Origin: Candidatus Poseidoniales archaeon | GTDB taxonomy: Archaea; Thermoplasmatota; Poseidoniia; Poseidoniales; Poseidoniaceae | Assembly: GCA_009887135.1 (NCBI GenBank) | Contig: QXYA01000136.1 | Location: forward strand, 1 to 9,799 | Direction of reading: 5' to 3' | Length of the DNA stretch: 9,799 bases | Shown: positions 8,501 to 9,799 of the stretch, piece after piece | Layout: every line of letters begins with the position of its first letter | How positions within the stretch are numbered: position 1 is the stretch's first letter | The notes under the pieces: generated by a model | Told to the model about the DNA's origin: nothing | Seen by the model: only the letters and a program-made list of their open reading frames with translations | Databases searched by the model: none | Program-made: the position numbers and the translations under genes

Positions 8501-9244
8501 GCTGCCGAGTCCTTGCTGTCCTTCTCCCCAATCGCCAACTTCGAGGCTTCTGTATGCGTTGGTTGAGGCTGTACCAAGAGCGGTGACCATTGGTGTTGTG
8601 GTTTGAGAAATAGGGCCCATGTATGTGACAACTCTTTGGTTTGAGATATCGTTTAGAAGATCGAGGATAAGAATGTCGTCGTCTCCGTCATCGTTTACAT
8701 CTCCAACAGCGAGATCCCATGCCCAAAAGTGAGTGAATCTCTGGCCAATGGTAAACGAATCAGATCCGCATCCATCATTTTCGAGGATTGTCAGATTACC
8801 TGGCTCTCCTGCTGGGGCGCCACTGTCATCTGTCTTGAACGGGTTGTTTCTCTGGAAGATTGCGATGTCTGGAGCAGTATCCCCAGTGAATTCTCCAACT
8901 TCAAGGAATTGTACATTTGAGAACTCATCCCATTCTGCGTTTCGGGAAGTGTTCTTAGAGACCCAAACGTCATATCTGTCAGTAAAATCTCCAGTCCCAT
9001 CGTTTGATAGGATAGAAATTGTATGGGTTCCATCTGTTGCAATGGCCATGTCATTGAAACCATCGCAGTTGAAATCAGCAATACCGATGTCGACTGGGTC
9101 ACGATTTGTAGTATAATTTCGAGCAGCAGAAGCACTTGCATTTGTTGCAAAGGCAGCAGTTGTCGAAATGACCATTATGAATACGAGAAATACGCTTCGA
9201 AGTTTTGCCCCGATTTGGTTCGTCTTAGTTTGCATCAATATCAC
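2588..9244 (-). CDS. Giant secreted, membrane-anchored multidomain surface protein (FG-GAP/CARDB/MAM-like)
   Basis: Product of 2218 residues. A signal peptide (1 to ~40) has K14 and R16 before a hydrophobic core and an Ala-rich exit (ASASA). Residues 49-482 hold FG-GAP/VCBS repeats with DxDxDG-like calcium loops, as at 57-65, 182-190, 321-329 and 372-380. Two composite CARDB/MAM-like units follow (about 487-870 and 895-1257). Then come an Ig-like region (1258-1378), a GATase1-like domain (1379-1632), an Ig-like region (1633-1757), a PKD-like domain (1763-1902) and a beta-sandwich (1907-2027). The chain ends with a two-cysteine module (2028-2075), one transmembrane helix (~2088-2110) and a 108-residue cytoplasmic tail. 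All 22 cysteines are outside the membrane, with many N-x-S/T sequons. The likely role is adhesion or ligand binding at the cell surface. I see no HExxH or other catalytic motif. Either M1 or M4 could be the start; M1 is used because a TATA-like box lies ~27 nt before it. Confidence 0.9.
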   Translation of the reverse strand: MILMQTKTNQIGAKLRSVFLVFIMVISTTAAFATNASASAARNYTTNRDPVDIGIADFNCDGFNDMAIATDGTHTISILSNDGTGDFTDRYDVWVSKNTSRNAEWDEFSNVQFLEVGEFTGDTAPDIAIFQRNNPFKTDDSGAPAGEPGNLTILENDGCGSDSFTIGQRFTHFWAWDLAVGDVNDDGDDDILILDLLNDISNQRVVTYMGPISQTTTPMVTALGTASTNAYRSLEVGDWGEGQQGLGSQCYDEDIWLLRSEGVDYASGQTTNPGNDDNVTVIEFNCQTNLFPTTYTFSTTPQAGSHVVNMANTFGALDIGDMDNNGVVDTIAMTQGNLENITYSTSSAVGTWSSPSLAYFGPYISYDVTVADVNGDGEPDFVNPTVAYQQNTSDSAGGSTSSFWLNFPTTVQVTLSDGSGGHVTPLSYEAGRRPNIAVVGQLAGSASSAPDIVVGHSSYDFGSWIDNLGWEGQNDYVTVVEMDSKDIAVTDIEISPVDRFFGVVGEGTRDINVTVTNTGMDTLTQSATLDVELKIVDEANSSNTTVFAHDFDTAADTSGCGSGCNWEFNEYIDQASMWHLESNQSRGATDGNNDPNVSANYQNPTDFMWAGEYKTNSSGDEWSGYGRNWDDALTLKDVDLTGSDRAFLSVELFRHLGFGALGNFDGTGFIVTALWDDVAFVEVGSDETGWSVISCPTSAQVAGECLSGVSMWGGYDNDRAIKINGYGGVAEGVYYYGIQTAGTYYGWSNFTEEGVGEFDLSPWAGETVDVRFRLRSGFEGSIADDNESLWSGRDGYAIDNVTIYKQNTAYLPNPQTLQSNLNLVNLGPGEQETASISADLLNDTIYRISATLSNHAWDEQSVNDDIIGYIQPFNLYDPTVEGIDYFNPGGLYAEGVFDIDVTTNNYGNTLVDYDIKATVFSATPSDVLCSAPAVICKESFEGGSEGYIYSDDGNPQGAIYNELACPDTIFNNNAYWFGHPCDTAVNGYGDLWENETLTVPGVDLTSMSGDFVSLNFEYYADTFYAIDVDGTTIVDVNDYASINFDYTRGSDSYSAILLGQWNDYDEDGTCRNDDNDDGFTNASESINQAEIDFVGDSASTDGSGGNYNVFFNSDDLVLSRSVDLTHLYVLNNTAADSSQWFRECMSLSGTSVDINFEFQSDDDGRNGINDGFKGVAFNNITLQEFTFYEDASYTTSRTNVDAEEVDTTTLASHEFFSGVYMIRAETIFDNTTIGTNWYNDNELSESNNIEQVIFNVESVDITLGKPTTLGCLDDGTYACVLPIDGSLAHSWDLKATNGVLAGDYMFYMTVFDETDSTQVHQASSSTQTTSLTSNEKIDLTFPSFNNWQDGHDYNISFHAELANGNPSGNVRYFHAAFANTIDVAILGDSTARTSTIKQDLQLLGMTYTQYSINDWTTYLDSGWLTHYDKVLLPWQDDIAGKDVESGGRGYYQKLGLTANRQTLESFMSAGGTVQAHLGPQGTQIYGIDVGLSGRLPFGMDVQSRPSAETKITYTNLDIADPYHPIMNDVSTTSFQGFEGDGTVATAVLNTNSVSTQNVPGVCNGYMEDGGYFQSLLRTASDSKDVIMGTCSYYQGGMIVSTIDVATYSSRADSTTFPLLGNMLGFSVTPYPEGFGSLGTDLGLTIDGDAPGIDPSTGGYATHYMKSDATVNFGYTTATAATLSTDWILDGPTDWDAATMASGTDHTTDASPNAAFCKVDLSSATGCLQGQQWTVTLLLHDEAGHSRIISVVVETNDVLADAFAPEANVTIESSDNIEYIGTKTVSNTEWDVNRLILNENGELVVNFDASQSSDADAIDGSNGIVTYEWKVFFDAPYGDTSFNLEGHTFEETAASNGIFTYRFQNETVDSSGTAESQIRMELRVYDASGKFSDKYRMYFVVVPEGYGDEIPLVQYDNFENTSVGVTESTYTITGTILSGSETGEVYVEASFFKDDFSASAIEKYNLITDNKFARSVALSDTDTFELSLDIDNFYSNNSEVVEIWVRVYEGDDERWSDDLTKMVLINLKQCRGVLVNESAQAADVDGEFVWNATSLDCDWNGAWSYNSETGIWSEPTNDANSDESSDDSSLMLILAIIGSIILLGGVTLLFLRGGGNSDKVDNLSAAAAGYGESQDMTEQYVQQLIAQGYPEETARQYAAQYVGQTAASQPVAAQPAAASNDLYTQYYNQYFQQFVAQGYDEATASQYAQQYAAQAQQQQ
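2591..2914 (-). other. Cytoplasmic Tyr/Gln/Ala-rich tail of the giant protein
   Basis: Residues 2111-2218 follow the transmembrane helix, beginning RGGG and ending QAQQQQ. The tail has no cysteine and is rich in Q, A and Y. It holds two similar ~25-residue helical repeats joined by an Ala/Pro/Gln-rich linker. Its position after the membrane helix places it in the cytoplasm, where it could bind a cytosolic partner. It is not a PGF-CTERM-type archaeosortase signal, because the chain continues over 100 residues past the membrane helix. Confidence 0.7.
2609..2833 (-). repeat. Two UBA-reminiscent tail repeats, 50 residues apart
   Basis: Repeat 1 covers residues 2138-2162 (nt 2759-2833) and repeat 2 covers 2188-2212 (nt 2609-2683). 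They share the pattern QYxQQ-hydrophobic-hydrophobic-AQGY-P/D-E-x-TAxQYAxQY. The layout of a short helix, a GY turn and a second helix beginning with acidic residues and TA resembles helices 1-2 of UBA/CUE-type domains, where MGF/MGY occupies the turn. A third helix is not evident, so homology is not claimed. Confidence 0.75.
2915..2983 (-). other. C-terminal transmembrane helix of the giant protein
   Basis: Residues ~2088-2110 form one uninterrupted hydrophobic stretch (LMLILAIIGSIILLGG and onward). An acidic Ser/Asp-rich segment comes before it and RGGG after, as expected for an outside-to-inside stop-transfer anchor. Confidence 0.9.
3020..3163 (-). other. Two-cysteine juxtamembrane module of the giant protein
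   Basis: Residues 2028-2075 contain C2029 and C2056 with aromatic residues around the second (EFVWNATSLDCDWNGAWSY). The module sits just before the acidic linker and membrane helix. The pair could form one disulfide and cap the ectodomain. I do not recognise it as a named family. Confidence 0.5.
3539..3958 (-). other. PKD-like domain of the giant protein
   Basis: Residues ~1763-1902 contain the PKD-type order of motifs: VVNFDASQSSDADA (1803-1816), then VTYEWKVFF (1824-1832), then MELRVYDASGKFSD (1879-1892). PKD domains are extracellular Ig-like folds common in archaeal surface proteins. The domain is longer than usual because of an insertion around 1833-1875. Confidence 0.6.
4349..5110 (-). 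other. GATase1-like Rossmann domain, no catalytic cysteine
   Basis: Residues ~1379-1632 read as an alpha/beta domain: a first strand DVAILGD (1382-1388), a strand ending in YDKVLLPWQD (1427-1436), and a helix leading to SAGGTVQAHLG (1468-1478), where active class I glutamine amidotransferases would have a nucleophile-elbow Cys. A later strand-turn-strand (GTCSYYQGGMIVSTIDVAT, 1588-1606) fits the end of such a fold. Without the Cys it is probably structural or ligand-binding. Confidence 0.5.
5474..6562 (-). other. Second CARDB/MAM-like composite unit of the giant protein
   Basis: Residues ~895-1257. A CARDB-like start (VTTNNYGNTLVDYDIKATVF, 901-920) is interrupted by a MAM-like region (about 936-1183) and then resumes, ending NELSESNNIEQVIFNV (1241-1256), the usual CARDB close. 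Matches to the first unit include GYGDLWENETLTVPGVDLT (987-1005) and SGTSVDINFEF (1148-1158). Acidic loops at 1063-1084 may bind calcium. Confidence 0.6.
6635..7786 (-). other. First CARDB/MAM-like composite unit of the giant protein
   Basis: Residues ~487-870. The CARDB-like start is AVTDIEISPVDRFFGVVGEG and NVTVTNTGMDTLT (512-524). It leads into a MAM-like, M6-peptidase-associated type region (about 546-806) with FDLSPWAGETVDVRFRLRSG (758-777) and GYAIDNVTI (795-803). The CARDB-like part then resumes with LNLVNLGPGEQETASISADL (821-840) and YRISATLSN (846-854). Confidence 0.65.
7799..9100 (-). other. FG-GAP/VCBS beta-propeller of the giant protein, probably seven blades
   Basis: Residues ~49-482 hold seven candidate blades, starting near 51, 114, 176, 233, 316, 366 and 434. 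Each has a hydrophobic-G-D/E turn followed by a D-hydrophobic strand. Blades 1, 3, 5 and 6 keep calcium-type loops (for example DVNDDGDDD at 182-190 and DVNGDGEPD at 372-380). Blades 2, 4 and 7 have lost the acidic residues. Seven blades is the integrin-alpha-like number. Confidence 0.7.
9125..9244 (-). other. Signal peptide of the giant protein
   Basis: Residues 1 to ~40. A basic N-region (K7, K14, R16) precedes a hydrophobic core SVFLVFIMVISTTAAFAT (17-34) and a small-residue region NASASAA where signal peptidase could cut. This directs Sec-type export of the whole ectodomain. Confidence 0.85.
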
Positions 9245-9268
9245 TCTTCTAAGCCAGCAATACTTCCA

Positions 9269-9274
9269 CTATAA
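9269..9274 (-). promoter_or_regulatory. Possible TATA box for the giant gene
   Basis: On the minus strand the core TTATAG sits in the context GGTTATAGTGG, centred 27-28 nt before the ATG at 9244, which fits an archaeal TATA box driving a leaderless mRNA. The purine-rich CAAAGGGG just upstream could be a BRE. A second AT-rich candidate, AAATAAAAG (9330-9338), abuts the upstream gene's stop and would give a leader of roughly 60 nt. Confidence 0.35.
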
Positions 9275-9328
9275 CCCCTTTGATGTCCCGCTTCGTAGGA
9301 CAGAGAGGAATTGTGCTAAAAAAGGGGT
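9274..9328. repeat. Nested inverted repeat in the gap before the giant gene
   Basis: The outer arms ACCCCTTT (9274-9281) and AAAGGGGT (9321-9328) are perfect 8-bp complements. Inside them TGTCC (9284-9288) and GGACA (9298-9302) form a second 5-bp pair with a 9-nt loop. One outer arm touches the TATA-like box and the other overlaps the T-tract, so it may be an operator or an RNA structure. Confidence 0.4.
9318..9323 (-). terminator. T6 tract after the upstream gene
   Basis: On the minus strand a run of six T follows ACCCC, 15 nt after the stop codon at 9339. Oligo-T tracts act as terminators in archaea. This would separate the partial gene from the giant gene, which fits the latter having its own promoter. 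Confidence 0.4.
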
Positions 9329-9338
9329 CTTTTATTTC

Positions 9339-9799
9339 TCAACTGAGCCAGCGGGGTGAAGGGCCCCACCCAACGGCATTTCCACCGTGAATTTTCACGA
9401 GTTTTCCCGCTGCAAAGAGCGACTCTAACCAAACTGTCAATTCAACGCCAGTTCGACTCCCAAGTTTCGAACTCGCCACCTCTTCAATAACTTCTGTGGC
9501 AAGAGCTGTTCTCGCACCGTCTCGTACAACAAGACGCATGAGTTCTCGAAGCCATGCTTCTGCCATTGGATCAATGCTCATTTGTCCTTGGATAGGACGC
9601 GGTTTTTCGAGTTCTGAAAACATCTCGATAAGTTCGATAACATCATTCTCGCCAGGGGGTTCTAAGCCGATTTTTTCCAGTTCAGCCTCAATATTGAGTG
9701 CTCCAATTGGGCGGCGAACGGTTGGGATACGGCTAGGGTCAGGCGTTGGACCCATATCCAAAGGCGCCTCTGACTCAGATTCATCATCACCTTCTTGAG
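9339..9799 (-). CDS. C-terminal part of an unrecognised protein with a possible winged-helix end
   Basis: The frame is open from the window edge to the TGA at 9339. A TTG (9761) and an ATG (9755) could serve as starts. However, the 12 codons upstream are in frame and read as an acidic linker (QEGDDESESEAP), so the gene most likely begins outside the window. The visible part has the acidic linker, a Pro/Arg-rich stretch, and then ~115 residues of predicted helix. The last ~45 residues (TGVELTVWLESLFAAGKLVKIHGG, then GWGPSPRWLS) have the helix-then-hairpin look of a winged helix, which would suggest binding to DNA or protein. I do not recognise the family. There is no membrane segment or signal in the visible part. 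Confidence 0.7.
   Translation of the reverse strand, partial: QEGDDESESEAPLDMGPTPDPSRIPTVRRPIGALNIEAELEKIGLEPPGENDVIELIEMFSELEKPRPIQGQMSIDPMAEAWLRELMRLVVRDGARTALATEVIEEVASSKLGSRTGVELTVWLESLFAAGKLVKIHGGNAVGWGPSPRWLS

Overview
The window looks like a piece of a euryarchaeal genome, most plausibly a planktonic Marine Group II (Poseidoniales-like) archaeon. This rests on three things. The S-adenosylhomocysteine hydrolase is of the short archaeal type. A 2218-residue secreted and membrane-anchored protein is built from FG-GAP, CARDB-like and MAM-like modules and ends in a Tyr/Gln-rich cytoplasmic tail, a pattern I associate with that group. The possible promoters are archaeal in style: TATA-like boxes about 27 nt before start codons, and T-tract termination. 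The placement is inference; there is no rRNA gene in the window.

Layout. On the + strand, bases 1-192 are the 3' end of a gene whose product ends in an RGG-rich tail. It is followed, after a Shine-Dalgarno sequence that overlaps its stop codon, by a TPR protein with two membrane segments (202-1239). This pair converges, with a 7-bp gap, on a minus-strand run. Read 5' to 3' on the minus strand, that run is: the C-terminal part of an unrecognised protein with a possible winged helix (9799-9339, open at the window edge), the giant surface protein (9244-2588), and the SAH hydrolase (2521-1247). All 9.8 kb is coding apart from gaps of 94, 66, 9 and 7 bp.

The giant protein fills two thirds of the window and is its most interesting feature. 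In order it has a signal peptide, a probable seven-bladed FG-GAP/VCBS beta-propeller, and two tandem copies of a composite module in which a MAM-like jelly roll seems to be inserted into a CARDB-like Ig domain. These are followed by an Ig-like domain, a GATase1-like domain without a catalytic cysteine, another Ig-like domain, a PKD-like domain and a last beta-sandwich. The chain ends with a small two-cysteine juxtamembrane module, one transmembrane helix and a cytoplasmic tail with two UBA-reminiscent repeats exactly 50 residues apart. It has 22 cysteines, all outside the cell. I read it as an adhesin or receptor-like surface protein. No enzyme active site is visible in it.

The genes do not form an obvious shared pathway. 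The SAH hydrolase is a housekeeping enzyme of the methyl cycle, and its place behind the surface protein may be incidental. Small non-coding signals worth noting are a perfect 9-bp hairpin spanning both stop codons of the convergent pair, a nested inverted repeat in the 94-bp gap upstream of the giant gene, and TATA-like boxes that would give leaderless transcripts.
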